Notes: generated by a model not told the origin, from the sequence alone. 64,000 nt of DNA from Aequorivita vitellina (GCF_022008365.1 NZ_JAIRBA010000017.1:1-64000); one strand, 5' to 3'; counted from the stretch's first letter, positions 1-8,570 are shown. Numbers and translations: made by a program.

Positions 1-65
1 GTCTTCCATACAGGGCTTGCTTTCATGGCATGAAGATACGAAATTTATGCTGATTGACCATGAAA

Positions 66-102
66 AAAGGCTGCCCTTTTTAGACAGCCTCTTTTGTTTT
101 TT
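66..102 (+). terminator. Rho-independent terminator
   Basis: A six-base-pair stem (AGGCTG at 68-73, CAGCCT at 85-90) is followed by a T-rich run. It would end a plus-strand transcript entering from the left of the window. No gene is visible in bases 1-65. Confidence 0.6.
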
Positions 103-168
103 TGGGGAGTTTCCCTTAGTTCTCTTCAGGCTTCGGGGTTGGAGTTGCCACAAAAATTATGCAGGAAG

Positions 169-417
169 ATGCACTGCCTTTATATAATCTATTCGCAACA
201 ACTTCGTCGTTATTACGTTGGCGAGACTCCAAACGCGGAAATACGATTGATTCAACATACTACCCATTACTTCAAAACAAATTTCACCAAGGCCGCTAAT
301 GATTGCAAACTTTTATTGAAATATCCGTGTAAGTCAAGAGAAGAGGCTTTGTTTCTCGAAAAATTCATTGGTTTTTTGTTTTTTCGCGCAAGTATGAAAA
401 TGAAATTTTATTTATAA
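169..417 (+). CDS. GIY-YIG domain protein with atypical C-terminus
   Basis: The 82-residue product starts at the ATG at 169; an in-frame extension to 94 runs through the terminator tail and is unlikely to be translated. The N-terminus reads LYIIYS, then YYVGET, which are the two halves of the GIY-YIG nuclease signature. Later come the R of IRLIQH, FTKAA, and a Glu-rich helix ending EKFIG, all typical of the small single-domain GIY-YIG proteins common in Flavobacteriaceae. Family members usually continue with a basic KRMKSRKF-like tail; here the last 16 residues (GFLFFRASMKMKFYL) fit poorly, so the 3' end may be decayed. The substrate is unknown. It could be a remnant rather than an active nuclease. 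Confidence 0.6.
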   Translation: MHCLYIIYSQQLRRYYVGETPNAEIRLIQHTTHYFKTNFTKAANDCKLLLKYPCKSREEALFLEKFIGFLFFRASMKMKFYL

Positions 418-466
418 ATTACTCACTAATAGACAAAATTGAAGTAAATTAATTAATTCAATACTA

Positions 467-940
467 TTAATACACATACTTAAAGACATAAAAAATAGCC
501 ACAAACTCTTCCAAAGAAACCATAGAATCTATTGTAAATAAAACGTCGCTGCTATAATTTGAATTGCCATCGTATGCTTTTCCGTCCTTTATATTCAGTA
601 AAATGTCGCTGGAGTAATTTGAATTTTCTTTGTAAACCTTGCCATCTTTAATGTTCATAAAGACGTCGCTCGTATAATTTGAATTGCCTTTGTAAACCTT
701 CCCATCTTGTATGTTGAAAAGAATATCACTTGAATAATTTGAGTTTTTATCATAAATTTTGCTACCCAAAATCTTACAAAGTATATCGCTTGAATAGTTT
801 GAGTTTTTCTTATAAACCTTGCCATCCTTGATGTTGCAGATTATATCGCTACTGTAAGTTGAATTGCCCGAATACACTTTTACTTGCGATAGTAAGAGGT
901 TGCTGAAAAGGAGCGATACAATGAGTAATATATATTTCAT
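467..940 (-). CDS. exported protein built of 20-residue tandem repeats
   Basis: The 157-residue product has a signal peptide (about residues 1-18, cleavage near LLLS-Q). Residues 26-137 are five full and one partial copies of a 20-residue unit of the form NSNYSSDILxNIKDGKVYKx. Each unit has two short alternating hydrophobic stretches separated by a DG turn, which suggests a beta-hairpin repeat fold like the beta-flower or WG-type repeats of Bacteroidota. The C-terminal 20 residues (SLEEFVAI onward) form a different, hydrophobic cap. The gene ends the same transcription unit as the GHMP kinase, one base downstream of it. Function is unknown; periplasmic or surface location is inferred from the signal peptide. 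Confidence 0.7.
   Translation of the reverse strand: MKYILLIVSLLFSNLLLSQVKVYSGNSTYSSDIICNIKDGKVYKKNSNYSSDILCKILGSKIYDKNSNYSSDILFNIQDGKVYKGNSNYTSDVFMNIKDGKVYKENSNYSSDILLNIKDGKAYDGNSNYSSDVLFTIDSMVSLEEFVAIFYVFKYVY
530..865 (-). repeat. 60-bp tandem repeat inside coding sequence
   Basis: Six adjacent units of 60 bp encode the 20-residue protein repeat. They are visible on the plus strand as recurring GAATAATTTGAATT-like and CTTTGTAAACCTTGCCATC-like blocks every 60 bases. Copy number could vary between strains. Confidence 0.8.
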
Positions 941-941
941 T

Positions 942-1844
942 TTAGTATATCATTTTACTAAAGGGAATAACAGTCTTAAACCCTTTTTTTCTGAAATAAT
1001 CCATGTCTTTTTCAGCTCCAGTTGCCAGAACAAAATCGCCGCCCCAAGCGCCTAAACTTTTAATGGTATGCGGATAATCGTTGAATAACTGTTCTTTTAT
1101 TGTGGGCGATTTTATGATTTCTGAAATAAGTTGTTCGTGTAAATTCATCAACTTTTCAAATTCTGAAAGCGAATTACAATTCGGCAATTTTCTGCTAATT
1201 GCTGAAATTTTTTGAACAATTTTTTCGTCAACTTCGTTTTTTCGATATTGCGAAATACCTTCTTTACTGTCCTGTTTTTGGTTTAAATAAACGAAGAATA
1301 AGTTGGCTTTAAAGTTCCACGGAAGTGATACTTCTTTGAATTCTGGCGTTTCATTTTTAAATTCATATAAAACAGGAACGTTATTTTGGGCTGCTGCAAT
1401 ATCGTAACCACTGCCACCAAAACTGTGCTTTAAAAGCTGAAAAGCATTGACATTTGCCCATTGCGCAATGTTGTTTATTAAAGTGGAAGAAGTGCCCAAG
1501 CCCCAATTACGGGGGAACTCCAGCTTTGTAGTAACTTGAATTCCTTCGTCCTCCGAAAGAAAATCCGGATTCAGTTTTCTGGCTTCGCGAAGTATTTTTG
1601 AAAGGGTTTTCGAAATTTTATCGCCTTCATTCTTAAATTCAAAATTTTTTAAATCGAAGAAATCTTCAAACCAAACTGCACCTTTTTCATCAAAACTTTT
1701 CCAATGAATTGCTTTCTTTTTAAAAGTATCAACTTCCAAAAATTGCCCATATTTAGTTGGAATGGCCAATGCCGTTGCGCCATCCAGCACCACGTATTCG
1801 CCGGTGAGTAATAATTTGCCGTTGCTGTGCAATGTTTTTTTCAA
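942..1844 (-). CDS. GYDIA family GHMP kinase (mevalonate-kinase-like)
   Basis: This 300-residue GHMP-superfamily small-molecule kinase opens with GKLLLTGEYVVLDGA, the usual GHMP substrate-binding start. WGLGTSST is the ATP-binding motif 2, GSGYDIAAA is the motif that names this Bacteroidota subfamily, and GAWGGDFVLATG is the glycine-rich motif 3. It lies two genes from HMG-CoA reductase on the same strand, with a small plus-strand gene between. That neighbourhood points to phosphorylation of a mevalonate-pathway intermediate, although the exact substrate cannot be read from sequence. The start is 48 bases from a divergent gene, so the two may share a promoter region. Confidence 0.85.
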   Translation of the reverse strand: MKKTLHSNGKLLLTGEYVVLDGATALAIPTKYGQFLEVDTFKKKAIHWKSFDEKGAVWFEDFFDLKNFEFKNEGDKISKTLSKILREARKLNPDFLSEDEGIQVTTKLEFPRNWGLGTSSTLINNIAQWANVNAFQLLKHSFGGSGYDIAAAQNNVPVLYEFKNETPEFKEVSLPWNFKANLFFVYLNQKQDSKEGISQYRKNEVDEKIVQKISAISRKLPNCNSLSEFEKLMNLHEQLISEIIKSPTIKEQLFNDYPHTIKSLGAWGGDFVLATGAEKDMDYFRKKGFKTVIPFSKMIY

Positions 1845-1892
1845 AATATTGATTAAATATGATGAAATATTTAAAACATATAGTATTAAATT

Positions 1893-2207
1893 ATGATAAC
1901 TTTAGTTAAGAAATATAATTCGTACATAGATAGTTTGCCAAAGATCGAAAATTCGGACTATAAACTTGATTTTTTCGTGAAAAAATTAAATATCAGCAAA
2001 CCTACAATGTATCGTAAATTAAAGGAAAATACTTTCACTAATAATGAAGTTGAAGTTTTAACCAACTTGTTATTCCCAAAAGAAGCATACCTAAATGAAA
2101 TGCTTGAGGGCATTGAAAAAGGAAGAAAGGACTATAAAGAAGGAAATACCAAAACAAGTGAGGAGGTTAAGGATTTTATCAAAAAAAACCATTCTTCCAA
2201 AAGATAA
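1893..2207 (+). CDS. small HTH protein with antitoxin-like C-terminus
   Basis: The 104-residue protein contains a helix-turn-helix-like segment (FVKKLNISKPTMYRKLKEN, about residues 28-46). Its acidic-basic C-terminus (KGRKDYKEGNTKTSEEVKDFI) resembles the tails of type II antitoxins, which often read DxxxGxxxSHEEV. No toxin-sized gene adjoins it: the next gene is HMG-CoA reductase on the opposite strand. It is therefore either an orphan antitoxin-like regulator or a stand-alone DNA-binding protein. Confidence 0.55.
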   Translation: MITLVKKYNSYIDSLPKIENSDYKLDFFVKKLNISKPTMYRKLKENTFTNNEVEVLTNLLFPKEAYLNEMLEGIEKGRKDYKEGNTKTSEEVKDFIKKNHSSKR

Positions 2208-2289
2208 GCAATGTTCTTGTTATAATTATATAACGCTCGGCCTGTCCAAATTATTTCCATAATTATGAGTACAGTTAAAAATCAATATT

Positions 2290-3603
2290 TTACAATCTCA
2301 ACTTTCCCAAAAAATCCACGACTGCACTATGAGAAATAGTGTTTTTCATAAAATGTTCCATCGCCTTTTCCTTTTCAGCTTCGGTAGCGTGTAGTTGATT
2401 TAAAATATTCATCAAATGCATTTTCATATGCCCTTTTTGAATTCCAGTTGTAACCAGCGAGCGGATGGCGGCAAAATTTTGAGCAAGTCCCGCCACAGCC
2501 AATATCTGCATCAATTCCTTCGCGTCGGGTTTTTGAAGAATCTCAAAAGCCAGTTTCGTCAACGGATGAAGCGATGTTAATCCGCCAACAGTTCCAACTG
2601 CCAAAGGCAATTCAATCCAAAAGGTAAAAACGTCATCTTCAATTTTGGCGTGCGTTAAACTGCTGTAATAGCTGTTGCGGGCGGCATAGGCGTGTACTCC
2701 GGCTTCAACGGCGCGAAAATCATTTCCGGTTGCCAAAACTACTGCGTCTACACCGTTCATAATCCCCTTATTGTGGGTTACGGCGCGTCGCGTTTCAGTT
2801 TTTGCGATTTCAATTGCGCGCACAAACTTTTCGGCAAAGTGTTTTCCTTCGTGATGTTTTGTGGTAAGTTCTTCCACATTGCAACTTACCTCGGCACGTA
2901 CCAAACATTCGGGCACGTAGTTAGAAAGGATGCTCATCACAACCTCAGGATAGGTAACTTTTTTCTGAAAGGCTTCAAAATTCCGTGCTTCTTCTTCAAA
3001 AGTATGCGCCATCTGCTCCAAACAAGTGTTGATGAAGTTGGCACCCATAGCATCTAAGGTTTCAAAAGTAGCGTGAATATGAAAATAACCTTCTAAAATA
3101 TGCGATTTGTCAACTAACGAAAGCGCTAACAGTCCGCCGCCGCGAGCCTTCATATTTTTTTCGATCGCTTGAATGCTGCTGTGAAGTTTCGGTTTTATTT
3201 CTTCAAAAAAGGCTTCGATTACCTTTTCACTTCCGAAGAAGTTAAAATGTATTTGCCCGTTTTTTTCGGTGGAAATAACTTCAGCTTTAAACCCGCCGCG
3301 TTCCAACCAAAATTTGGCAGCATTACTAGCAGCGGCGACAACTGAACTTTCTTCAGTAACCATAGGCAAAGCATACAGTTTTTCATTAATTAAAAAGTTG
3401 GGTGCTATGCCAAACGGCAAGTAATAATTGGAAAGGGTATTTTCAATAAAATCGTCGTGAAGTTGCTGTAATGATGGGTCGTCATTCCAATAATTTTTTA
3501 AAACTTGAACAGAACGTAAATTGTTTTGCAGGTAATTTTCTGCAAGCCATTCAATTTTTTCAGCTTTAGATTTCTTTGAAAATCCAGAAACGGGTTGATT
3601 CAT
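2290..3603 (-). CDS. mvaA: hydroxymethylglutaryl-CoA reductase, class II
   Basis: This 437-residue enzyme converts HMG-CoA to mevalonate for isoprenoid synthesis. Class II landmarks are readable: TEESSVVAAASNAAKFW (catalytic Glu), the nucleotide-binding DAMGANFIN, HNKGIMNGVDAVVLATGNDFRAVEAG (catalytic Lys and Asp), and the C-terminal GHMKMHL with the catalytic His. The order and length match bacterial single-domain reductases. It shares the neighbourhood with the GYDIA kinase. A TATCTTTG -7 box lies about 23 bases upstream of the start, giving a short leader. Confidence 0.95.
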   Translation of the reverse strand: MNQPVSGFSKKSKAEKIEWLAENYLQNNLRSVQVLKNYWNDDPSLQQLHDDFIENTLSNYYLPFGIAPNFLINEKLYALPMVTEESSVVAAASNAAKFWLERGGFKAEVISTEKNGQIHFNFFGSEKVIEAFFEEIKPKLHSSIQAIEKNMKARGGGLLALSLVDKSHILEGYFHIHATFETLDAMGANFINTCLEQMAHTFEEEARNFEAFQKKVTYPEVVMSILSNYVPECLVRAEVSCNVEELTTKHHEGKHFAEKFVRAIEIAKTETRRAVTHNKGIMNGVDAVVLATGNDFRAVEAGVHAYAARNSYYSSLTHAKIEDDVFTFWIELPLAVGTVGGLTSLHPLTKLAFEILQKPDAKELMQILAVAGLAQNFAAIRSLVTTGIQKGHMKMHLMNILNQLHATEAEKEKAMEHFMKNTISHSAVVDFLGKLRL

Positions 3604-3625
3604 TTAAATAAATATCGTTAAGTTG

Positions 3626-3633
3626 CAAAGATA
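3626..3633 (-). promoter_or_regulatory. Bacteroidota -7 box (TATCTTTG) for HMG-CoA reductase
   Basis: On the minus strand these bases read TATCTTTG, an exact match to the Bacteroidota TAnnTTTG -7 consensus. No convincing -33 TTG is seen. Transcription would start near 3619, leaving a leader of roughly 15 bases. Confidence 0.5.
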
Positions 3634-3693
3634 GTGAAGCCCATTACCCCTGAAGCGGGAAATTATTAAAAAATTGTAAAGTGGTCCAGTTTT

Positions 3694-3740
3694 AAAATAA
3701 AAAAAGGTATTCAAGTACAAAAAATGTTCTTAAATACCTT
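3694..3740 (-). terminator. terminator of the THX operon
   Basis: The imperfect inverted repeat AAGGTATTTAAG / CTTGAATACCTT (3704-3740) is followed on the minus strand by TTTTTTTATTTTA. It lies directly downstream of the ribosomal protein THX gene. Confidence 0.75.
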
Positions 3741-3773
3741 CTTCGTCAGCTTAAAGGAAAAAACCAATTTATT

Positions 3774-3905
3774 TTAAGCTTCTTTTTTTTGCGCGTCTTT
3801 GGTAGGCAAGGGTTTTATTCTAAATTTATTACGCTTTGGACGTAACTTGCCATAAGACCCAATACTTATTTTTCCGCGCTTTGTCTTTTTATCTCCTTTA
3901 CCCAT
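3774..3905 (-). CDS. thx: 30S ribosomal protein THX family
   Basis: The 43-residue, very basic peptide begins MGKGDKKTKRGKISIGSYGK, which matches the bTHX small-subunit proteins of Bacteroidota (MGKGDKKxxRGKIxxGSYG). In Thermus, THX sits in a cavity at the top of the 30S head. Its ATG overlaps the stop of the upstream 42-residue gene in a TAATG arrangement, implying translational coupling, and a strong terminator follows. The C-terminal extension (KPLPTKDAQKKEA) is slightly longer than in many homologues. Confidence 0.85.
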   Translation of the reverse strand: MGKGDKKTKRGKISIGSYGKLRPKRNKFRIKPLPTKDAQKKEA

Positions 3906-4033
3906 TACTTCTTGTTCTGTTGTTTTTTGATGGTTTTTTCATCAATGTCAAACTCATTGGGTTTTTGGTTAATATTCCCTGTTGGGTTCGTAGGATTTTT
4001 CTGTTCTTTCTTTCTTTCAAATTTCTTTTCCAT
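3905..4033 (-). CDS. 42-residue basic protein coupled to THX
   Basis: The peptide starts MEKKFERKKEQKNPTNPTGN and continues with an acidic patch (EFDIDEKTIKKQQNKK). About a third of its residues are Lys or Arg, and no signal or membrane segment is seen. I do not recognise the family. Its stop codon shares a base with the start of the THX gene, so the two are co-translated. The basic composition and the partner suggest an RNA- or ribosome-associated role, which is inference only. Confidence 0.6.
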   Translation of the reverse strand: MEKKFERKKEQKNPTNPTGNINQKPNEFDIDEKTIKKQQNKK

Positions 4034-4120
4034 AATCTTGTCGTTTTTCTTATTTAAGAATGAAATTCTAAAGTAATAATATAAAACCTAAAACACCCTT
4101 AAAACCTTGCTAAATAAAGG

Positions 4121-4888
4121 TTAAACCTTCCGGATGGAATTAACAAATGCCGAAATACCATCCTTTCCTTTTTCCGAAAGCATTTTTATAAAAGCACTGC
4201 CAATTATAGCGCCATTGGTGTGTTTTGTTGCTTGCTGAAAGGTTTCTGAATTATTTATTCCGAAACCAACAATCTGCGGATTTTTAAGTTGAAGTGAAGC
4301 TACTCTTTCGAAATATTCTTCTGTTTCAGCTCCAAAACCAGCCGAATTTCCAGTAACACTCGCGCGACTAACCATATAAATAAAACCTTCGGAAGCGGCA
4401 TCAATTTGAAGTATTCGTTCTTCAGAAGTATGCGGTGTAATTAAAAAGATGTTCAGCAAGCCGTACTTTTTAAAAATTTCGGCATAATGTTCTTCAAATT
4501 CAGCCAACGGGAGATCCGGAAGTATCAAGCCGTCGATGCCTATTTCTGCACATTTTTCACAGAAATTTTCAACGCCAAATTGAAGGATAGGATTGAAATA
4601 CCCCATAATTATAAGCGGAATTGAAACCGTTTTTCGCACATCTTTCAATTGCCGAAAAAGTAATTCTGTGGTCATCCCGTTTTGTAAAGCAGTTTGTGAA
4701 CTTGCTTGAATAGTGGGCCCATCCGCCAATGGATCGCTGAATGGCAAGCCTATTTCAACCAAATCGACTCCATCTTTTTCCAATTGCTGAAGAATTTCAA
4801 CGGTATCATCCAATTTTGGATAACCTGCGGTGAAGTAGATTGAAAGAAGCTTTTTATTGTTCTTGAATTTATCTGAGATTCTATTCAT
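4121..4888 (-). CDS. trpA: tryptophan synthase alpha subunit
   Basis: The 255-residue TIM-barrel subunit cleaves indole-3-glycerol phosphate and channels indole to TrpB. The motif LVEIGLPFSDPLADGPTIQ carries the two catalytic acids (the Glu of VEIG and the Asp of PLAD). The phosphate-binding loops GFGINN and GSAFIKML are also present. It is the last gene of the trp operon, 29 bases after trpB. The spacer holds a short dispersed repeat. Confidence 0.97.
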   Translation of the reverse strand: MNRISDKFKNNKKLLSIYFTAGYPKLDDTVEILQQLEKDGVDLVEIGLPFSDPLADGPTIQASSQTALQNGMTTELLFRQLKDVRKTVSIPLIIMGYFNPILQFGVENFCEKCAEIGIDGLILPDLPLAEFEEHYAEIFKKYGLLNIFLITPHTSEERILQIDAASEGFIYMVSRASVTGNSAGFGAETEEYFERVASLQLKNPQIVGFGINNSETFQQATKHTNGAIIGSAFIKMLSEKGKDGISAFVNSIRKV

Positions 4889-4913
4889 AGGTTTTAAAAA
4901 CCTGTTAGGTCTT
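4889..4913. repeat. dispersed repeat fragment (AACCTGTTAGGTCT type)
   Basis: The trpB-trpA spacer contains the palindrome AGGTTTTAAAAACCT followed by GTTAGGTCT. The same AACCTGTTAGGTCT word recurs near 57710. It looks like a short mobile palindromic repeat of the genome. Confidence 0.45.
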
Positions 4914-4917
4914 TAAT

Positions 4918-6099
4918 TTACAGTTTAAAATAATTTATATAAGTGTCTAAATCTTTATCTCCGCGTCCGCTTAAATTTACAACGACCACATCGTCTTTTT
5001 TAAATTTTCTCGTTTCAAAAATCGCGAGCGCATGGCTACTTTCAATTGCGGGGATTATGCCTTCCAGTTTGCAAAGTTTTAGTCCAGCCTGCATAGCTTC
5101 ATTATCGGTAACTGAAATAAATACGCCTCTGCCGCTGGCAAAAAGATTGGCGTGCATCGGCCCAACTCCCGGATAATCCAGTCCTGCGGAAATTGAGTAG
5201 GGTTCGGTAATCTGTCCATCAGGCGTTTGCATCAACAGCGTTTTGCTGCCGTGGATAATTCCGGTGTTTCCTAAAGCCGAAGTTGCTGCGCTTTCGCCAC
5301 TGTCAATGCCTTTTCCCGCCGCTTCCACTGCAATAATGCCAACTTCGGGTTTGTTTAAATAATGGTAAAATGCGCCAGCAGCATTACTGCCACCGCCAAC
5401 ACAAGCCACAACGAAATCTGGATTTTCTCGATCTTCTTTTTCGTTAAGTTGAACTTTTATTTCTTCGGAAATTATACTTTGAAAACGCGCAACCATATCT
5501 GGATACGGATGTGGGCCAACTACGCTACCAATAATATAATGTGTATCCAACGGATTATTTATCCAATCGCGAATAGCTTCGTTTGTAGCGTCTTTTAAGG
5601 TTTTGCTGCCGCTTGAAGCGGGAATCACTTTTGCGCCCAACATTTTCATTCGAGCTACATTTGGTGCTTGTCGTTTTATATCAGTTTCACCCATAAAAAC
5701 AATGCATTCCAAACCCATCAATGCGCAGACGGTTGCAGTTGCAACGCCGTGTTGTCCTGCGCCGGTTTCGGCAATAATACGGGTTTTGCCCAACCGCTTT
5801 GCCATTAAAATCTGGCCGATGGTGTTGTTTACTTTGTGTGCGCCTGTGTGACAAAGGTCTTCGCGTTTTAAATAGATTTTTGTACTGTGTTTTTCTGAAA
5901 GACGTTTTGCAAAATACAGCGGCGTTGGGCGTCCCACATAGTCTTTCAGCAATTGGTGAAATTCTTTTTGAAAAGATTCTTCAGCCATTACTTTCAAATA
6001 ATTTTGCCGTAATTCTTCCACATTTGGATAAAGCATTTCGGGAATATAGGCTCCCCCAAATTCGCCGTAATAACCTTTCTCGTTTACATTATAATTCAT
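4918..6099 (-). CDS. trpB: tryptophan synthase beta subunit
   Basis: The 393-residue PLP enzyme condenses indole with serine. HTGAHKVNN carries the PLP lysine, [11 protein letters not shown] is the catalytic COMM-domain loop, [10 protein letters not shown] binds the cofactor phosphate, and the C-terminus has LSGRGDKD. Its start lies inside the last 11 bases of trpF, which indicates translational coupling. Confidence 0.97.
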   Translation of the reverse strand: MNYNVNEKGYYGEFGGAYIPEMLYPNVEELRQNYLKVMAEESFQKEFHQLLKDYVGRPTPLYFAKRLSEKHSTKIYLKREDLCHTGAHKVNNTIGQILMAKRLGKTRIIAETGAGQHGVATATVCALMGLECIVFMGETDIKRQAPNVARMKMLGAKVIPASSGSKTLKDATNEAIRDWINNPLDTHYIIGSVVGPHPYPDMVARFQSIISEEIKVQLNEKEDRENPDFVVACVGGGSNAAGAFYHYLNKPEVGIIAVEAAGKGIDSGESAATSALGNTGIIHGSKTLLMQTPDGQITEPYSISAGLDYPGVGPMHANLFASGRGVFISVTDNEAMQAGLKLCKLEGIIPAIESSHALAIFETRKFKKDDVVVVNLSGRGDKDLDTYINYFKL

Positions 6100-6718
6100 T
6101 TTTAAACTTTTTTAAATCTTCAATATTTTTTAGTCCCGGTTCAATTTCAAACTTGCTATTTACATCAATCCCGTAAATGGGAAGGTCTGTTTTTAGCAAT
6201 TCTTTTAGTGCAAAAATCTCTTCCAATCCGATGCCGCCACTTAAAATGAAAGGCTTTTTTAAAGTGTAGTTTTTTAGAATTTCCCAATTAAAGGTAAAAC
6301 CGTTGCCACCTTTTTCTCTTCCTTTTGTGTCGAAAAGAAAAGCATCCACTTTATTTTCAAAAATTGATAATTGGTTAAAGTCGAAATTATCGTCAATACT
6401 GAAAGCTTTCCAAACCACGACTTCGGGATAATATAAAGTAAGTTTGGCGTGCAGATCGAGCAAGTATTCTTTGCTTTCCTCGCCGTGAAGTTGAATTACA
6501 TCCAGCGAATGTTTTATTGACAGAGCAATTACTTTTGAAATTTGTTCATTGACAAAAATTCCAACCTTTTTAGTTCCGAGTGGAAGTGAAGGGATTTCTT
6601 CGCCATCAAAAAACCGCGGACTTTTTTCATAAAAAATAAAACCCAAATAGTCTGGCTGAAGTTCTGCAACTTCAGCAACGTTGTGTTTCATTCCGCAGAC
6701 TTTCAGCAATGTTTTCAT
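6089..6718 (-). CDS. trpF: phosphoribosylanthranilate isomerase
   Basis: The 209-residue (beta/alpha)8 isomerase acts between TrpD and TrpC. The N-terminal KVCGMK contains the catalytic Cys; the catalytic Asp lies in [21 protein letters not shown] and GIDVNSKFE complete the phosphate site. It overlaps trpC by four bases and trpB by eleven, and is a separate gene rather than a TrpC-TrpF fusion. Confidence 0.95.
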   Translation of the reverse strand: MKTLLKVCGMKHNVAEVAELQPDYLGFIFYEKSPRFFDGEEIPSLPLGTKKVGIFVNEQISKVIALSIKHSLDVIQLHGEESKEYLLDLHAKLTLYYPEVVVWKAFSIDDNFDFNQLSIFENKVDAFLFDTKGREKGGNGFTFNWEILKNYTLKKPFILSGGIGLEEIFALKELLKTDLPIYGIDVNSKFEIEPGLKNIEDLKKFKNEL

Positions 6719-7497
6719 CTTAGATTTTCTATAAATTGTTTCGCAGTTTCGCCGGGTTTTTCGGTCTTCATAAAATTTTCGCCTATTAAAAATCCTTCAA
6801 AACCGTATGTTCTCAACTCTTTTATTGTTTCAACATCGCTGATTCCGCTTTCGGAAATTTTCACAAAATCGGTTGGAATTTCTTGAGATAATTTTTTACT
6901 GATATCGATGCTCACTTTAAAATTTTTCAAGTTTCGGTTATTAACGCCAATCATTGCTACATTTGGCAACATCGATTTTTGAAGCTCTTCCAGGTTGTGA
7001 ACTTCCAACAAAACATCTAATTTTAAGCTTTTTGCCAAATGCGAATACTGCTTCAATTCTTCCGCAGAAAGACAAGCGGCAATCAATAAAATCGCGTCCG
7101 CACCGTAAGCTTTTGCCTCGTAAATTTGATAGGGATCGATGATAAATTCCTTCCGTAGCATTGGGATGGAAACCGTTTTTTCGGCCACCAAAAGATCGTC
7201 TAACGAGCCGCCAAAAAAGTTGGAATCTGTTAATACCGAAATTCCTTTGGCGCCCGCACTTTCATAACCCGAAACCACTTCGTGCATCAAAACCTTGTCA
7301 TTTATCACCGCTTTGCTTGGCGAGCGGCGTTTGTGTTCGGCGATAATTCCTGTGGTTGAATTGCGCAAAGCTGCTGCCAATGATTTAGTTTCTTTGGCAA
7401 ACAATGGAAATTTTTCCAGCAAGCGTACAGGAATTGCTTCTTTTTTAGCAGCAACTTCGCTACGTTTATAAGCTGTAATTTTATCTAAAATTGTCAT
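6715..7497 (-). CDS. trpC: indole-3-glycerol phosphate synthase
   Basis: The 260-residue TIM-barrel enzyme closes the indole ring. Family motifs include IIAEHKRRSPSKAVI (catalytic Glu and Lys), MLRKEFIIDPYQIYEA, GVNNRNLKNFKV and KISESGIS. It overlaps trpF by four bases and is separated from trpD by a 74-base repeat-bearing spacer. Confidence 0.97.
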   Translation of the reverse strand: MTILDKITAYKRSEVAAKKEAIPVRLLEKFPLFAKETKSLAAALRNSTTGIIAEHKRRSPSKAVINDKVLMHEVVSGYESAGAKGISVLTDSNFFGGSLDDLLVAEKTVSIPMLRKEFIIDPYQIYEAKAYGADAILLIAACLSAEELKQYSHLAKSLKLDVLLEVHNLEELQKSMLPNVAMIGVNNRNLKNFKVSIDISKKLSQEIPTDFVKISESGISDVETIKELRTYGFEGFLIGENFMKTEKPGETAKQFIENLR

Positions 7498-7499
7498 TT

Positions 7500-7566
7500 T
7501 GGGATTCGTGATTTGTTAATTCGGGATTCGTTGATTCGTCCCTTCGTCTGGGCTCAGGGTGACAGT
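7500..7566. repeat. repeat-rich spacer between trpD and trpC
   Basis: Two imperfect copies of GGGATTCGT(T)GATT stand next to each other. They are followed by CCTTCGTCTGGGCTCAGGGTGACAG, a word of the CCTTCGACTxxGCTCAGG type that recurs in altered form near 57755. No gene is present; the operon appears to have absorbed small palindromic repeats here. Confidence 0.5.
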
Positions 7567-7571
7567 TTTAA

Positions 7572-8570
7572 CTAATTAATCACCGATAATTGTTGTAATT
7601 TTTTCAATGAATTCAATGCATTTTTTGATTGCAACGATTCCTGTGCTTTTTGAAAACTATCTTTTATTGAGCAGTTTTCAACTATTGAAATTGCTAGCGC
7701 TGCGTTGGCACAAACCACATTGTTTTGGGTTTCGGAGCCTTTGCCGTTTAAAATATTCAAAAATATTTCTGCGGAAGCTTTTACTGTTTCACCGCCAAAT
7801 ATTTCAGATTGTTCAATTTGTTTCACGCCAAAATCTTCGGCATTTAAAATGTTTTCTGAATTCTTTGAAATCACTTTTACCGGGCCCGTCAACGAAATTT
7901 CATCGTAACCATCCATCGCGTGTAGTACGGCATAATTTTTTTCGCTTTTTTGATAAAGGTAGCCGTACATTCTAGCCAATTCCAGATCGAAAACGCCTAC
8001 TAATTGATTTTTCGGAAAGGCAGGATTTACCATTGGACCGAGCATATTAAAAAATGTTTTTACACCCAATTCTCTTCGGATTGGCGCGACATTTTTCATT
8101 GCCGGGTGGAAGAGTGGCGCGTGCAGAACACAAATTCCGGCTTCGTCTAAACTGCGCTTTAAAACGTCTTTTTTATTACTGAATTTCACTCCCAAAGCTT
8201 CCATTACGTTACTGCTGCCACTCACTGAAGAAACTCCGTAATTTCCGTGTTTGGTAACTTTTACTCCAGCGCCGGCCGTAACGAAAGACGCTAAAGTTGA
8301 AATATTAAATGTGTTTTTACCATCGCCACCTGTGCCGCATAAATCAACAGCGTTATACTCGCTGAAATCTACCGACAAACACAAGTCTAACAAGGCATCG
8401 CGAAAGCCTTCCAGCTCTTCCAAACTAACGTTTCGCATCATATAAACCGTTAAAAATGCGGCTATCTGACTTTGATTGTATTTGCCTTCGGAAATATTTA
8501 CCAACACAGTGCGCGCCTGTTCTTTGCTGAGTTGTTCGTGGTTTATTAATCTATTTAAAATATGCTTCAT
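7572..8570 (-). CDS. trpD: anthranilate phosphoribosyltransferase
   Basis: The 332-residue enzyme transfers phosphoribose from PRPP to anthranilate. The glycine-rich PRPP loop CGTGGDGKNTFNIST, the KHGNYGVSSVSGSSNVMEALG segment and RRELGVKTFFNMLGPMVNP are diagnostic. TrpG is not fused to it; it is a separate gene 76 bases upstream. Confidence 0.97.
   Translation of the reverse strand: MKHILNRLINHEQLSKEQARTVLVNISEGKYNQSQIAAFLTVYMMRNVSLEELEGFRDALLDLCLSVDFSEYNAVDLCGTGGDGKNTFNISTLASFVTAGAGVKVTKHGNYGVSSVSGSSNVMEALGVKFSNKKDVLKRSLDEAGICVLHAPLFHPAMKNVAPIRRELGVKTFFNMLGPMVNPAFPKNQLVGVFDLELARMYGYLYQKSEKNYAVLHAMDGYDEISLTGPVKVISKNSENILNAEDFGVKQIEQSEIFGGETVKASAEIFLNILNGKGSETQNNVVCANAALAISIVENCSIKDSFQKAQESLQSKNALNSLKKLQQLSVIN

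Noticed and set aside
864..1055. Plus-strand frame of 63 codons
   Set aside because: It is antisense to the repeat protein start and the GHMP kinase end.
3836..4057. Plus-strand frame of 73 codons
   Set aside because: It is antisense to the THX gene and its coupled partner, which have family similarity, coupling and a terminator.
4103..4122. AACCTT/AAGGTT hairpin at the end of trpA
   Set aside because: The stem is only six pairs, overlaps the stop codon, and has no good T-run on the minus strand.
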